Shown: positions 16,545 through 25,941 of the stretch, piece after piece
How the letters are laid out: the number at the start of each line of letters is the position of its first letter
Numbering within the stretch: position 1 is the first letter of the stretch
Origin: Sphingomonas koreensis
GTDB taxonomy: Bacteria > Pseudomonadota > Alphaproteobacteria > Sphingomonadales > Sphingomonadaceae
Reading direction: 5' to 3'
DNA length: 64,000 nucleotides
Assembly: GCF_002797435.1 (NCBI RefSeq)
Contig: NZ_PGEN01000001.1
Location: 3,532,501-3,596,500, forward strand
The notes under the pieces: model-generated
Told to the model about the DNA's origin: nothing
Databases searched by the model: none
Seen by the model: the letters and a program-made list of their open reading frames with translations, nothing else
Position numbers and translations under genes: made by a program

Positions 16545-19001
16545 GTGCTTCGTGTGCTTTCCTGCCTGACGACAGAGCATGACTTCGGACTCGTCATCGT
16601 GGCGGGGCTCGTCTGCCTGTTGTCGATGGTAACCGCATTCCTGCTCGCTGCGCAGATCGGGGAGATGCGCGCCCGGCAGCGACTGCGCTGGCTCGCTGCG
16701 CTCGGCTTCGTTTCCGGCGGCGGGATCTGGGCGACGCATTTCATCGCGATGCTTGCCTATCAGCCGCACTTGCCGACGGCGTACGATCCATTGCGCACGA
16801 TCCTGTCGGTCGGGGTCGGCGTGGCGGCATCGACCCTGGCATGGCGTGCCTTCTTCGCGAAACGTGCGATCTGGCGGCTGGCGGCGCCGGCGGTGTTCGC
16901 GATCGGCGTCGCGGCGATGCACAAGACCGGGATGACCGCGCTCCAGACCACCGGTCGCATCACCTATGACGGTACGATGATCGCCGCCTCGGTCGCGGTC
17001 GGGGTGGTGCTGAGCTATGCCGGATTCCATATCGTGAAGCTGCGCTGGCGGCGGATCCCGATATTGCCGGCGCTCGGCCTGGTGCTGGCGATCTGCGCCA
17101 TCCATTTCGGCGCGATGGCGGCGGTGACGATCTACCCCGAAGCGGGGCGGACGATCGACCCCGGCACGATCGAATCGGGGACGCTGGCATTGCTGATCGC
17201 GACGCTGGCGGCGGCGATCCTGGGGGTCGGCCTGGTGACGGCGATGGCCGAAGCGCGCATCGCTCGGCATACCCGGCACGAGACCGATCGCCTGAAGAGC
17301 TTCAGCGAAAGCGCGCTGGAGGCGCTGGCGATCCTGGAGAACGACGTGATCGTCGATGCCAACACCACCTTCTGGGGGCTGGCGGGCTATGATCCGGTTC
17401 ACCCGCCCGAAGGACTGAATCTCGCCGAGCTGTTGCCCGATCTGGCCGGCGACACGCCGCAGCGGCGCGGCCCCGGCTTCTTCAATGCCCGGCTGCGCGC
17501 CCGCGATGGCGAGCGGATCGATGTCGAGATGGCGTTCCGGCGCGGGCAGTTGCTGGGGGTCGACCGCGACCTGGTGGTGCTGCGCGACGTTTCTGAGCAG
17601 ACCGCGGCGGCGGCCCGGATCGCGCACCTTGCCGCACACGACCCGCTGACCGGCGCGGCCAACCGGCTGAGCCTCAGCCATCTGCTCGCCGACGCGCTGA
17701 GCCGCTCTACCGAGCAGGCGCCGGTCGCGCTGCTCTGCCTCGACCTCGACCGGTTCAAGGCGGTCAACGACATTCACGGCCACGGTACCGGCGATGCGCT
17801 GCTGGTCGAGGTGACGCGGCGCATCCGCGAGTGCATGACCGGCAACGAGGCGCTGGCGCGGCTGGGCGGGGACGAGTTCGCCATCGTTCAGCCCGGCGGC
17901 GACCAGCCGCATCGCGCCGCGTCGCTTGCGCTGCGGATCCTCGATGCCCTGGCGGTGCCGATGCAGGTCGCGGGGCGATCGATCCGCACGGGGGCGAGCA
18001 TCGGCATCGCCATCCATCCCGATCACGCCGCCACCGCGGAGGAGCTGCATACCAAGGCGGACCTCGCGCTCTACCGGGCCAAGGCGCATGGGCGGGGCAC
18101 GATGCGCTTCTTCGACGCGACGATGGACGCGCAGCTGGTGCGGCGGCTGGAGCTGGAGCATGATCTGCAATTCGCGCTCCAGCGCGGCGAACTGAGCCTC
18201 GTCTACCAGCCCTTTGCGTGCCTGGTGACGGGCGCGGTCATCGGGTTCGAGGCGCTGTTGCGCTGGACCCATCCCCAACATGGCGAGATCCCGCCCGCCG
18301 AGTTCATCCCGCTTGCCGAGGACGGCGGGATGATCGTGCCGATCGGCGAGTGGGTGCTGCGCAGCGCATGCCGCGAGGCGGGACGCTGGCGGCAGCCGCT
18401 CAAGCTGTCGGTGAACCTTTCGCCCGCGCAGATCGCCCAGGCGGACATCACCGAGGTGATCGCGTCGGCGCTGGCGGATGCGAAGCTCGATCCGCGACGG
18501 CTCGATCTCGAGGTGACCGAGGGGCTGCTGGTCGGCGATCCTGACGGGACGTTGGCGGCGCTGCGCCGGATCAAGGCGCTGGGCGTCGGGATCGCGATGG
18601 ACGATTTCGGGACCGGCTTCTCCTCGCTCGCCTATTTCCGCGTCTTCCCGTTCGACGAGGTCAAGATCGACCGCTCGTTCATCGAACAGGTGACGGTGAG
18701 CCGCGAATCGCTCGCGATCGTCCGGGCGGTGATCGGACTGGGCAAGGGCCTTGGGATGTCGATCATCGCCGAGGGAGTGGAGACCGAAGCGCAGATGCAG
18801 CTTCTGCTGGCCGAGGGCTGCGACAAGATTCAGGGCTTTCTGGTCGGGAGGCCGAGGCCGATCGGCGACTATCGGCGCAATGTGCTGATCCAGCCCCAGG
18901 CACCCGCCGCAAACCCGCCCGGCTGGGTCGGCGACTGGGCGCGGCTGGCACTGCACCAGAACACCGCGGTTCAGCCTGCCGCCCGTTCCGCCGCAGCCTG
19001 A
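16545..19001 (+). CDS. MHYT-sensor diguanylate cyclase/phosphodiesterase (GGDEF-EAL)
   Basis: Inner-membrane cyclic-di-GMP enzyme of about 818 residues. An N-terminal MHYT-type seven-helix sensor is recognisable by three repeats (WATHFIAM, AMHKTGM, AIHFGAM) thought to bind copper or a gas ligand. A PAS-like region (ESALEALAILENDVIVDANTTFWGLAGYDPV) follows. The GGDEF domain is intact (ARLGGDEFAIV), and the EAL domain is complete (GFEALLRWTHP, VNLSPAQ, EVTEGLL, MDDFGTGFSSL, KIDRSF, EGVETEAQ). No RxxD inhibitory site precedes GGDEF. GTG at 16545 behind GGGAGG fits the family N-terminus (VLRVLSCLTTEHDFGLV); ATG at 16512 is an in-frame alternative without a ribosome site. Confidence 0.9.
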   Translation: MLRVLSCLTTEHDFGLVIVAGLVCLLSMVTAFLLAAQIGEMRARQRLRWLAALGFVSGGGIWATHFIAMLAYQPHLPTAYDPLRTILSVGVGVAASTLAWRAFFAKRAIWRLAAPAVFAIGVAAMHKTGMTALQTTGRITYDGTMIAASVAVGVVLSYAGFHIVKLRWRRIPILPALGLVLAICAIHFGAMAAVTIYPEAGRTIDPGTIESGTLALLIATLAAAILGVGLVTAMAEARIARHTRHETDRLKSFSESALEALAILENDVIVDANTTFWGLAGYDPVHPPEGLNLAELLPDLAGDTPQRRGPGFFNARLRARDGERIDVEMAFRRGQLLGVDRDLVVLRDVSEQTAAAARIAHLAAHDPLTGAANRLSLSHLLADALSRSTEQAPVALLCLDLDRFKAVNDIHGHGTGDALLVEVTRRIRECMTGNEALARLGGDEFAIVQPGGDQPHRAASLALRILDALAVPMQVAGRSIRTGASIGIAIHPDHAATAEELHTKADLALYRAKAHGRGTMRFFDATMDAQLVRRLELEHDLQFALQRGELSLVYQPFACLVTGAVIGFEALLRWTHPQHGEIPPAEFIPLAEDGGMIVPIGEWVLRSACREAGRWRQPLKLSVNLSPAQIAQADITEVIASALADAKLDPRRLDLEVTEGLLVGDPDGTLAALRRIKALGVGIAMDDFGTGFSSLAYFRVFPFDEVKIDRSFIEQVTVSRESLAIVRAVIGLGKGLGMSIIAEGVETEAQMQLLLAEGCDKIQGFLVGRPRPIGDYRRNVLIQPQAPAANPPGWVGDWARLALHQNTAVQPAARSAAA

Positions 19002-19094
19002 GGGGGTTCGAGGCTACCAGCGCCAGCCGCGCCGGGTTGAACAGCCGTGCGGAGAATGCACTTGCGGTAAAGGGCAGGACGAAGCCCGTCCGGA

Positions 19095-21458
19095 TCAGGC
19101 GGCGACGCTGGCGCTGCTGCTGGCGCCGCGGATGGCGAGGCCGCGGGCTTCGACGACGGGGAGCGGGCGGCCGAAATAGTAGCCTTGCACCTTGGTGCAG
19201 CCCAGCGCCTGGATCAGGCGGTGCTCGTCCTCGGTCTCGACACCCTCGGCGGTGGTCGCCATGCCGAGGCTGTCGGCAAGCGCGACGACGGCGCGGATGA
19301 TCGCGATCGCTTCCTTGCTCCCCTTGGATGCGCCCTGCACGAAGCTGCGATCGACCTTGATCGACGAGAAGCGCGTGCGGCTGAGATAGCCGAGCGAGGA
19401 ATAGCCGGTTCCGAAATCGTCGAGGCTGAGGCGCACCCCCATGTCGAGGATCGTCTCGAGCGTGCTCACCGCGGCGGTGCCCTCGCGCATGAACACGCTT
19501 TCGGTCACTTCGAGCTCGAGCCGGTCGGGGCGCAACCCGCTGTCGCGCAGCGCGGCCGCGACGAAAGAGGCGAAGGCGGGATTGTGAAGCTGATCGGGGC
19601 TGACGTTCACCGCGACGCGGATCGGGTCGTCCCAGGACGCGGCTTCCATGCAGGCGGCGCGCAGCACCCATTCACCGATCGGCGCGATCAGCCGCGCTTC
19701 CTCGGCCAGCGGCACGAACTTGGCGGGAGAGATGTTGCCGAGTTCCGGATGCGTCCAGCGCAGCAGCGCCTCGAACCCGGTCAGCTGTCCGCTGCCCGCC
19801 TGGACCACAGGCTGGTAGAGGAGATGGAACTGGTCATTCTCGAGCGCGGCGCGCAGCGCCATTTCGAGGACGCGGCGTTCCTCGGCCTGGACATGCAGCT
19901 CGGGCTCATAGGCGTGATAGACGCCGCCGCCCGCATCCTTGGACCGGTAGAGCGCGAGATCCGCCGAACGGATCAGCATCTCTGCGGTTCGCCCGTCGCG
20001 CGGGCCGATCGCCAGGCCGACGCTGGCGCCGATGAACAGCGTGTGCTGATCGACGTCATAGGGCTGGGAGAGCACGTCGATGATCGTGCGGGCAAGCCGC
20101 TCGACCGCGGCACTGTCGGTCGCGTCGCGGACCACCACGGCGAACTCGTCGCCGCCCAGCCGCCCGATCACGTCGTTGGCGGTCATCAGCTGCTTGAGCC
20201 GCTCCGACACGCGCATCAGGAGCCGGTCGCCGACCGGATGGCCGAGCGTGTCGTTCACCGCCTTGAAGCGATCGAGGTCGATCATCATGAAGGCGCAGCG
20301 CGAGCCCCATTTGTCGGCCTCCCCCATCGCCACGCTCAGTGCTTCGTTGATCAGCAGGCGGTTGGGCAGTCCGGTGAGCGGGTCGTAGCGCGCCATGCGG
20401 CTGATCTGGTCGGCCGTTTTGCGGGCCTCGGTCACGTCGGAGCCGACGCCGCGGAAGCCGACATAGCCGCCTTCCTCGTTGAACCGCGGCGACCCGGTCA
20501 TCTCCCACCAGCGTTCGGCGCCATCGACATAGACCGGGAGCAGCAGGTCGCGGAACGGCTCGCGCAGCTTGAGGCGCTCGGCCATCTCGCGCAGCCCCTG
20601 CGAGAAATTGCCGCTCTCCCACGCGGTGCCGGCCAGCACCTGGAGGAAGGGCATTCCATTGATCGCCTTGGGATCGACCCCCAGCGAGACCGCGAAGCGC
20701 GGATTGGCGCGAACCACCCGGCGCTGCGCGTCGGTTTCCCAGAGCCAGTCGGAGCCCTTGTCCTCGAACTCGCGCAGCAGCAGGCTGACGGTCTCGTCAC
20801 GCTCGGCAAGAGCGATCTCGTTCGCGCGGATCACCACCAGCGCCTTGCCGCGCGAGAAGCAGGCAATGATGAGCAGCGCCGTGAACAGCAGGGATGCCGC
20901 ACCCAGCGCAGGTGCGGTGGTGAGCGCGAGCGACACCGCGGCAGATCCGCCCAGAACGGCGAGGAACGCGATCGTCGCAAGCGGCAGTGCTGCCATTGCG
21001 ACCGCGGAGGCGGCCATCAGGATCGACAGGATGATCCAGAGCGCCGCTGCCTGATCGGCAGTGGAAGACGGGCCGAAGAACAGGGGGGCGATTGACCAGA
21101 CCGCGCCGAGTGAAATGCCGTCGAGCGCGGTCTCGCGCACGTCCTTGAGGCTGGCGGTCCGTTCGGTCCGGTGGCGCACGGCGAGCCGGCGGAAGGCGAC
21201 GGTCACGCCGACGGCGGCGACCAGCGCGCTCCAGCTTGCAAGCTTCCATAGCGGGAAGCTGGGTGCGAAATTGAGGGTGACAAGGGCGGCGCCCATCACA
21301 TTTGCGGCCAGCATGAACAATGCAAGCTGGCTGCCCACGTTCATCTGCGCTGCACGAATGGGCCCCCAGTCGGTGGTGTCCGCGGGGTCGTACAAACCGA
21401 GCAACGCGCGCACATCGATGCGCGGTCTCGCGAATTGAGAGGTTGTCTGGCTCGTCAC
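19095..21458 (-). CDS. Membrane-bound PAS-GGDEF-EAL protein
   Basis: A 787-residue cyclic-di-GMP turnover protein. The N-terminal part holds several hydrophobic helices (about residues 45-200). A PAS domain follows near 225-340 (SDWLWETDAQRRVVRANPRFAVSLG ... GFRGVGSDVTE). GGDEF is intact (GRLGGDEFAVV), and the EAL domain is complete (GFEALLRWTHP, VNVSPDQ, EVTESVF, LDDFGTGYSSLG, KVDRSF, AEGVETEDE). It converges on the MHYT-GGDEF-EAL gene with 93 bases between stops. The start is GTG; an inverted repeat ATAACC-N6-GGTTAT lies at 21469-21486 just upstream and could be its operator. Confidence 0.9.
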   Translation of the reverse strand: MTSQTTSQFARPRIDVRALLGLYDPADTTDWGPIRAAQMNVGSQLALFMLAANVMGAALVTLNFAPSFPLWKLASWSALVAAVGVTVAFRRLAVRHRTERTASLKDVRETALDGISLGAVWSIAPLFFGPSSTADQAAALWIILSILMAASAVAMAALPLATIAFLAVLGGSAAVSLALTTAPALGAASLLFTALLIIACFSRGKALVVIRANEIALAERDETVSLLLREFEDKGSDWLWETDAQRRVVRANPRFAVSLGVDPKAINGMPFLQVLAGTAWESGNFSQGLREMAERLKLREPFRDLLLPVYVDGAERWWEMTGSPRFNEEGGYVGFRGVGSDVTEARKTADQISRMARYDPLTGLPNRLLINEALSVAMGEADKWGSRCAFMMIDLDRFKAVNDTLGHPVGDRLLMRVSERLKQLMTANDVIGRLGGDEFAVVVRDATDSAAVERLARTIIDVLSQPYDVDQHTLFIGASVGLAIGPRDGRTAEMLIRSADLALYRSKDAGGGVYHAYEPELHVQAEERRVLEMALRAALENDQFHLLYQPVVQAGSGQLTGFEALLRWTHPELGNISPAKFVPLAEEARLIAPIGEWVLRAACMEAASWDDPIRVAVNVSPDQLHNPAFASFVAAALRDSGLRPDRLELEVTESVFMREGTAAVSTLETILDMGVRLSLDDFGTGYSSLGYLSRTRFSSIKVDRSFVQGASKGSKEAIAIIRAVVALADSLGMATTAEGVETEDEHRLIQALGCTKVQGYYFGRPLPVVEARGLAIRGASSSASVAA

Positions 21459-21506
21459 CCGCTCATCAATAACCGGATTGGGTTATCGAGAGGTTAGGTG
21501 TCCGGC

Positions 21507-21533
21507 GGGGCGGCGAAATTTTTCCACCGCCCC
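21507..21533. repeat. GC-rich hairpin between the acyl-AMP ligase and the GGDEF-EAL gene
   Basis: GGGGCGG (21507-21513) is complementary to CCGCCCC (21527-21533). It lies about 50 bases past the stop of the acyl-AMP ligase gene in its direction of transcription. No T-run follows, so it may be a weak terminator or a leader structure of the next gene. Confidence 0.4.
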
Positions 21534-21582
21534 GGAGTGTGCTCTATCGAGCAGGCTGGCGCAGTCTTCCCCGAATGAAGAC

Positions 21583-23346
21583 TCAGGCGGCGATGCTGTA
21601 GGGCTTGATCTCGCCGTTGAGGTAGAGATTGCGCGCCTTGGCCCGCGACAGCTTGCCCGAGCTGGTGCGCGGCAGCGTACGCGGCGGGATCAGCTCGATC
21701 ACGCAGTTCATGCCGGTAACGGTGCGCACGCGCTCGCGGATTTCCTCGCGCAGCTTGATGCGTTCGGCTTCGTCGCTGGTGCGGCACTGGACCAGCACGG
21801 CAGGGGTTTCCTCACCGCCCGGCGTGGTGATCGCAAAGGCGGCGATGTCGCCCTGCTTGAAGCCGGGGAGCTGCTCCACCGCCCATTCGATGTCCTGCGG
21901 CCAGTGGTTGCGGCCGTTGACGATGATCATGTCCTTCGCCCGGCCGACGATGTAGATATAGCCGTCGGACATATAGCCCATGTCGCCGGTGTCCAGCCAG
22001 CCGTCGTGCATGCAGGCGTCGGTCGATGCCTGGTCGCGGAAATAGCCGACCATCACGCTGGGGCCGCGACACCAGACCTTGCCGATCGCGCGTTCCGGCA
22101 ACGGGGTGCCGTCTTCCTCGCGGATCTCGACGTCCATGTCCTTGACCGGCTTGCCGCAGTTGACGATCGCGCGGAAGCGCTGCGGGCGATCGGCGCCGTG
22201 TGCGCCTCCCGAAAGCTGGGTTTCCTCGACCAGCTCGACCACGATGCCCTCGCCCGGCGGCATGATCGAGACGGCCAGCGTCGCCTCGGCCAGCCCGTAG
22301 CTGGGCAGGAAGGCGCTGGCCTTGAACCCGGCATCGGCGAAGGCATCGACGAACGCCTGCATTACATCGGGACGGATCATGTCCGCGCCATTGCCGGCGA
22401 CGCGCCAGCGCGACAGGTCGAACCGTTCCGACGCCTTGGTCTGGCTCGACATGCGGCGTGCGCAGATATCGTAGCCGAAGGTCGGCGAATAGGAGAGGGT
22501 CGTGCCCTGATTGCGGGTGATGAGGTCAAGCCATGCCAGCGGACGGCGGGCGAAATCCTCGGTCTTCAAATAGTCGGTCGAGACCTGGTTGGCGACCACC
22601 GAAAGGAAGCAGCCGACCAGGCCCATGTCGTGATACCAGGGCAGCCACGAGACGCAGCGGTCGCTGTCCTGCAGCTTCATGCCATGGCTGTGCGCCGAGA
22701 GATTGTTGAGCAGCGCGTGGTGCGTGATCGCGACGCCGTGCGGGAAGCGCGTCGAGCCGCTGCTGTACTGGAGGTAGGCGATGTCGTCGGTCTTCGCCTG
22801 GGGCAGCTCGGTCTCGGGCGCATCGCGCTCGGTGAAGCTTTCCCAGTCGATGCCCTCGACACCCTTGAGGCGTGCTGCCTCACCCGCCATCGCCGACAGC
22901 TCGGCCGGATAGAACAGCATCGTGGGGTCGCAGCTTTCGAGCTGGACGGCGAGCTGGTCGATATAATGCTGGCTGCCGCCGAAGCTGGTGGGCAGCGGCA
23001 GCGGCACCGGCCAGGCGCCGGCATAGACGACGCCGAAGAACAGGGCCGCGAAATCAGGGCCGGTTTCGGCGATCAGGGCGATCCGGTCCTCGGGCTTCAC
23101 GCCGGCGGCGATCAGACGGCGCGCCTGCGTCAGCGCGTCCGCCCGCATCTCGCGGAACGGATAGGCGCGCGTCAGCGTGCCGCGCGCATCGTGGAAGTTC
23201 AATCCGCGCTGTCCCTCTGCGGCATAGTCGAGCGCATCGCCCAGCGTCGCGAAGTCCGCGAGCCGGCGGGGAAGTGCATCTTCACTTGGGGTCGGAAGCA
23301 GCGGTGCGCCGCCCGCATCGACCATGTTCTTGACGTCCAAAACCAT
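21583..23346 (-). CDS. Fatty acyl-AMP ligase (FAAL-type adenylate-forming enzyme)
   Basis: A 587-residue ANL-superfamily enzyme that activates fatty acids as acyl-adenylates, usually for transfer to an acyl carrier protein rather than to CoA. Motifs are the phosphate loop YLQYSSGSTRFPHGV, the WLPWYHDMGLVG segment typical of FAALs, YGLAEATLAV, DGWLDTGDMGY, GRAKDMIIVNGRNHWPQDIE and the C-terminal Lys region PRTSSGKLSRAKAR. No ACP, PKS or sphingolipid gene is adjacent, so its acceptor is unknown. In sphingomonads and Caulobacter related ligases serve sphingolipid synthesis; that is a possibility, not shown here. Confidence 0.88.
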   Translation of the reverse strand: MVLDVKNMVDAGGAPLLPTPSEDALPRRLADFATLGDALDYAAEGQRGLNFHDARGTLTRAYPFREMRADALTQARRLIAAGVKPEDRIALIAETGPDFAALFFGVVYAGAWPVPLPLPTSFGGSQHYIDQLAVQLESCDPTMLFYPAELSAMAGEAARLKGVEGIDWESFTERDAPETELPQAKTDDIAYLQYSSGSTRFPHGVAITHHALLNNLSAHSHGMKLQDSDRCVSWLPWYHDMGLVGCFLSVVANQVSTDYLKTEDFARRPLAWLDLITRNQGTTLSYSPTFGYDICARRMSSQTKASERFDLSRWRVAGNGADMIRPDVMQAFVDAFADAGFKASAFLPSYGLAEATLAVSIMPPGEGIVVELVEETQLSGGAHGADRPQRFRAIVNCGKPVKDMDVEIREEDGTPLPERAIGKVWCRGPSVMVGYFRDQASTDACMHDGWLDTGDMGYMSDGYIYIVGRAKDMIIVNGRNHWPQDIEWAVEQLPGFKQGDIAAFAITTPGGEETPAVLVQCRTSDEAERIKLREEIRERVRTVTGMNCVIELIPPRTLPRTSSGKLSRAKARNLYLNGEIKPYSIAA

Positions 23347-23481
23347 ATCCTAAAATCCGTGCCCCTGATCGTGGCAGGCCGCCGGTCAATTTGCTGACTC
23401 TGGCTCCACATCAGAAATGCGGATCGCCCTGCTACGCACTGGCGTTCAAATTCGGTTGGTACTGTGGCACAAACAAGGCGC

Positions 23482-24027
23482 ATGCGCCGTGACACCCGCC
23501 CCGAACGCCGCTCTCCGCCCCCGCTTGACCCTGCCGCGCTCGAGCGGCTGGCGCTGCGCTATGTCGAGCGGTTCGCGACGACCCGGGGAAAACTGGCAGT
23601 TTACCTCGCGCGCAAGGTGCGCGAGCGGGGGTGGGAGGGCGCGCCTGCGGACCCCGTCGCGATTGCGGAACGGTTCGCCGAATTGGGGTATGTCAACGAC
23701 CGGATCTACGCCGAATCAAAGGCTTCGGCGATGGCACGGCGAGGACTCGGGGCGCGGCGCGTGAGCGAGGCGCTGCGTCACGCGGGGGTGCAGGACGGGG
23801 ACGCCGAGGCCGTCGCACAGCAGGTCGAGGAGCGGACGAACGAAACCGCCATCGCCTTTGCGCGCAAGCGGCGCTTCGGACCCTTCGCCGAAGCGGAAGC
23901 CGATCGGGACCGTCGCGCCAAGCAGGTCGCGGCGATGGTGCGCGCCGGCCATGCCCCCGAACTGGCATGGAAAATCGTGCGAATGTCTCCCGGCGAAAGC
24001 GTCAAGCCGTTGCTGGACGACGATTAG
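23482..24027 (+). CDS. recX: Regulatory protein RecX
   Basis: A RecA modulator of about 181 residues built from three-helix repeats. Family features are LERLALRYVERFATTRGKLAVYLARKVRERGW, the FAELGYVNDRIYAESKA segment and RRGLGARRVSEALRHAGV, followed by AIAFARKRRFGPFAEAEADRDRRAKQVAAMVRAGH. It binds RecA filaments and limits strand exchange. ATG at 23482 has AAGG closely upstream; an in-frame GTG at 23464 would add six residues. recA is not in the window, so the gene is separate from its usual partner. Confidence 0.88.
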   Translation: MRRDTRPERRSPPPLDPAALERLALRYVERFATTRGKLAVYLARKVRERGWEGAPADPVAIAERFAELGYVNDRIYAESKASAMARRGLGARRVSEALRHAGVQDGDAEAVAQQVEERTNETAIAFARKRRFGPFAEAEADRDRRAKQVAAMVRAGHAPELAWKIVRMSPGESVKPLLDDD

Positions 24028-24092
24028 TAACAAAGGATTCGCATCTGCCGGAAATGCTGTGTTAATATTGCCGGTCAGGGGGAAGTGTCTGG

Positions 24093-24701
24093 ATGCGTAT
24101 CGACCCGCAACGAGCGTCGAACGAGTTTGTGCCCGTGCCGGCTGGCGCGGCATTGCCGCTCGGCGAGGACAGCGCGCAGAACGAAGATTGTTCGGGGGAG
24201 CAATATTCGGGCGCGGTCAAATGGTTCGACGTGACTCGTGGTTTCGGATTCCTGGTCGCCGACGATCCGGCGGCGGGCGATATCCTGATCCATTTTTCGG
24301 TGTTGCAGCCCCATGGCCGCCGCAGCCTGCCCGAGGGCGCACGGGTGGTGTGCACCGTGGTGCGCCGCGAGCGCGGTCTTCAGGCGCGTGAGGTCCTGTC
24401 GATCGACCTGACCGACGCGGTCGAGCCGGTCAAGCCGCGGGGCGGCGGGGCCGATCGCGCGGACCGGCTGCAGCTGATCGAATCCGCCGGTCCGTTCGAA
24501 CCGGTGGCGGTCAAGTGGTTCAACCGGCTTAAAGGCTATGGCTTTCTGGTGCGCGAAGGCGATTCGGCCGATATATTCGTGCATATGGAAACCCTTCGCC
24601 GAGCGGAGATTTATGACGTTGAACCCGATCAGCCGCTTCGTGCCCGCATTGTCGAAGGCGACAAGGGGCCGCTCGCGGTCGTCGTGGAGCCGGCGGACTA
24701 G
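24093..24701 (+). CDS. Two-domain cold-shock (CspA-type) protein
   Basis: A 202-residue nucleic-acid-binding protein with two cold-shock domains. Domain 1 (about residues 36-105) has GAVKWFDVTRGFGFLVADD and DILIHFSVL. Domain 2 (about 136-200) has AVKWFNRLKGYGFLVRE and DIFVHMETL. These are RNP1/RNP2 motifs; in domain 1 the usual FVH is replaced by LIH. Alphaproteobacteria often carry such double-domain proteins, some growth-phase rather than cold regulated. Its 3' end overlaps the next lipoprotein gene by 89 bases in another frame. Confidence 0.9.
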   Translation: MRIDPQRASNEFVPVPAGAALPLGEDSAQNEDCSGEQYSGAVKWFDVTRGFGFLVADDPAAGDILIHFSVLQPHGRRSLPEGARVVCTVVRRERGLQAREVLSIDLTDAVEPVKPRGGGADRADRLQLIESAGPFEPVAVKWFNRLKGYGFLVREGDSADIFVHMETLRRAEIYDVEPDQPLRARIVEGDKGPLAVVVEPAD

Positions 24702-25173
24702 CTCGCCGCTGCTGGCGCTCGCCGCGCTGGCGCTGGTTTCCGGATGCAAGGGCGGCGAGGCGGGGAACGCCTCCGCCCCCGCGCAGCAGGCCGCGAAGGC
24801 GATCGTCACGGTCGAAAGCGGCGGGACGAAGCACGTCTTCAAGGTCGATGTCGCGCGCACCCCGGCCGAGCAGCAGCAGGGTCTCATGTACCGCACCGAC
24901 ATTCCGGCCGATGGCGGCATGCTGTTCGCGCCCTATCCCGCAGACGGCAGCGGCCCCCGTGAGGCGAGCTTCTGGATGAAGGATACGCCGACCGCGCTCG
25001 ATATCGTGTTCATCCGTCCCGACGGGACGATCGCGCGAATCGCGGAGAATACGGTGCCGCTGTCCGAGGATCAGGTCCGCTCGGGCGAGCCGGTCTCGGC
25101 GGTGCTCGAAATCCTCGGCGGCAAGGCGGCCGAGCTGGGCATCTCGCCCGGCGACAAGGTGAGCTGGCGCTAG
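24613..25173 (+). CDS. DUF192 family lipoprotein
   Basis: A 186-residue putative lipoprotein: a basic N-terminus, hydrophobic run LLALAALALVSG and lipobox Cys at residue 45. The DUF192 domain follows (VDVARTPAEQQQGLMYRTDIPADGGMLFAPYP ... FWMKDTPTALDIVFIRPDGTIARI). The family function is unknown. The start, with CGGAG six bases upstream, lies inside the end of the cold-shock gene, and the two are in different frames. The stop codon is shared with the convergent map gene in the palindromic CTAG at 25170-25173. Confidence 0.85.
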   Translation: MTLNPISRFVPALSKATRGRSRSSWSRRTSSPLLALAALALVSGCKGGEAGNASAPAQQAAKAIVTVESGGTKHVFKVDVARTPAEQQQGLMYRTDIPADGGMLFAPYPADGSGPREASFWMKDTPTALDIVFIRPDGTIARIAENTVPLSEDQVRSGEPVSAVLEILGGKAAELGISPGDKVSWR

Positions 25174-25940
25174 GCGGCGCGCAGCGTCTCGTCGCGGCGC
25201 AGGGTCAGGACCTCGACGCCGGTCGCGGTGACCGCGACGGTATGTTCGAACTGGGCGGAGAGCTTGCCGTCATCGGTCACGACGGTCCATTCGTCGTCCA
25301 GCGTCGAAACCTTGCGGCTGCCCTGGTTCACCATCGGCTCGACGGTGAAGGTCATCCCCTCGCGCAGTTGCATGCCCGTTCCCCGCCGTCCGAAATTGAG
25401 CACCGACGGCTCCTCGTGCATCTCGCGGCCGATGCCATGCCCGCAATAGTCGCGCACGACCGAATAGCCGTTCTGCTTCGCATGACGCTCGATCGCGAAG
25501 CCGATGTCGCCGAGATAGGCGCCGGGACGCACCTGCGCGATGCCCTTCCACATCGCTTCCTGCGCTACGCGCACCAGCCGCCGGGCGGCGGGCGTGACAT
25601 TGCCGATCATGTAGGTCTTGCTCGAATCGGCGATGAAGCCATTCTTCTCGAGCGTGATGTCGAGGTTGATGATGTCGCCATCGCGGATGATCGTATCGGG
25701 ATCGGGCACGCCGTGGCAGACCACCTGATTGATCGAGCAGTTCAGCACATATTTGAAGCCATATTGGCCCTTGCTGGCGGGGCGGGCGGCGAGGTCGACG
25801 GTGATGAAGCGCTCGACCAGATCGTTGACCTGCATCGTCGACATGCCGGCGAGCTGCTGTTCGTCGAGCATCTCGAAGACCGAGGCGAGCAGCCTGCCCG
25901 AAATGCGCATGAGCGTGAGCTCGTCCGGCGACTTCACCAT
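25170..25940 (-). CDS. map: Type I methionine aminopeptidase
   Basis: A 256-residue metalloenzyme that removes the initiator Met from nascent proteins. The metal ligands are visible in DIINLDITLEKNGFIADSSKTY (two Asp), GHGIGREMHEEP (His) and the Glu residues of FTVEPMVN and QFEHTVAVT. The start at MVKSPDELTLM follows the stop of the ParD-like gene by one base, so the two genes are one transcription unit. Length is normal for the short type I enzyme. Confidence 0.95.
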   Translation of the reverse strand: MVKSPDELTLMRISGRLLASVFEMLDEQQLAGMSTMQVNDLVERFITVDLAARPASKGQYGFKYVLNCSINQVVCHGVPDPDTIIRDGDIINLDITLEKNGFIADSSKTYMIGNVTPAARRLVRVAQEAMWKGIAQVRPGAYLGDIGFAIERHAKQNGYSVVRDYCGHGIGREMHEEPSVLNFGRRGTGMQLREGMTFTVEPMVNQGSRKVSTLDDEWTVVTDDGKLSAQFEHTVAVTATGVEVLTLRRDETLRAA

Positions 25941-25941
25941 G

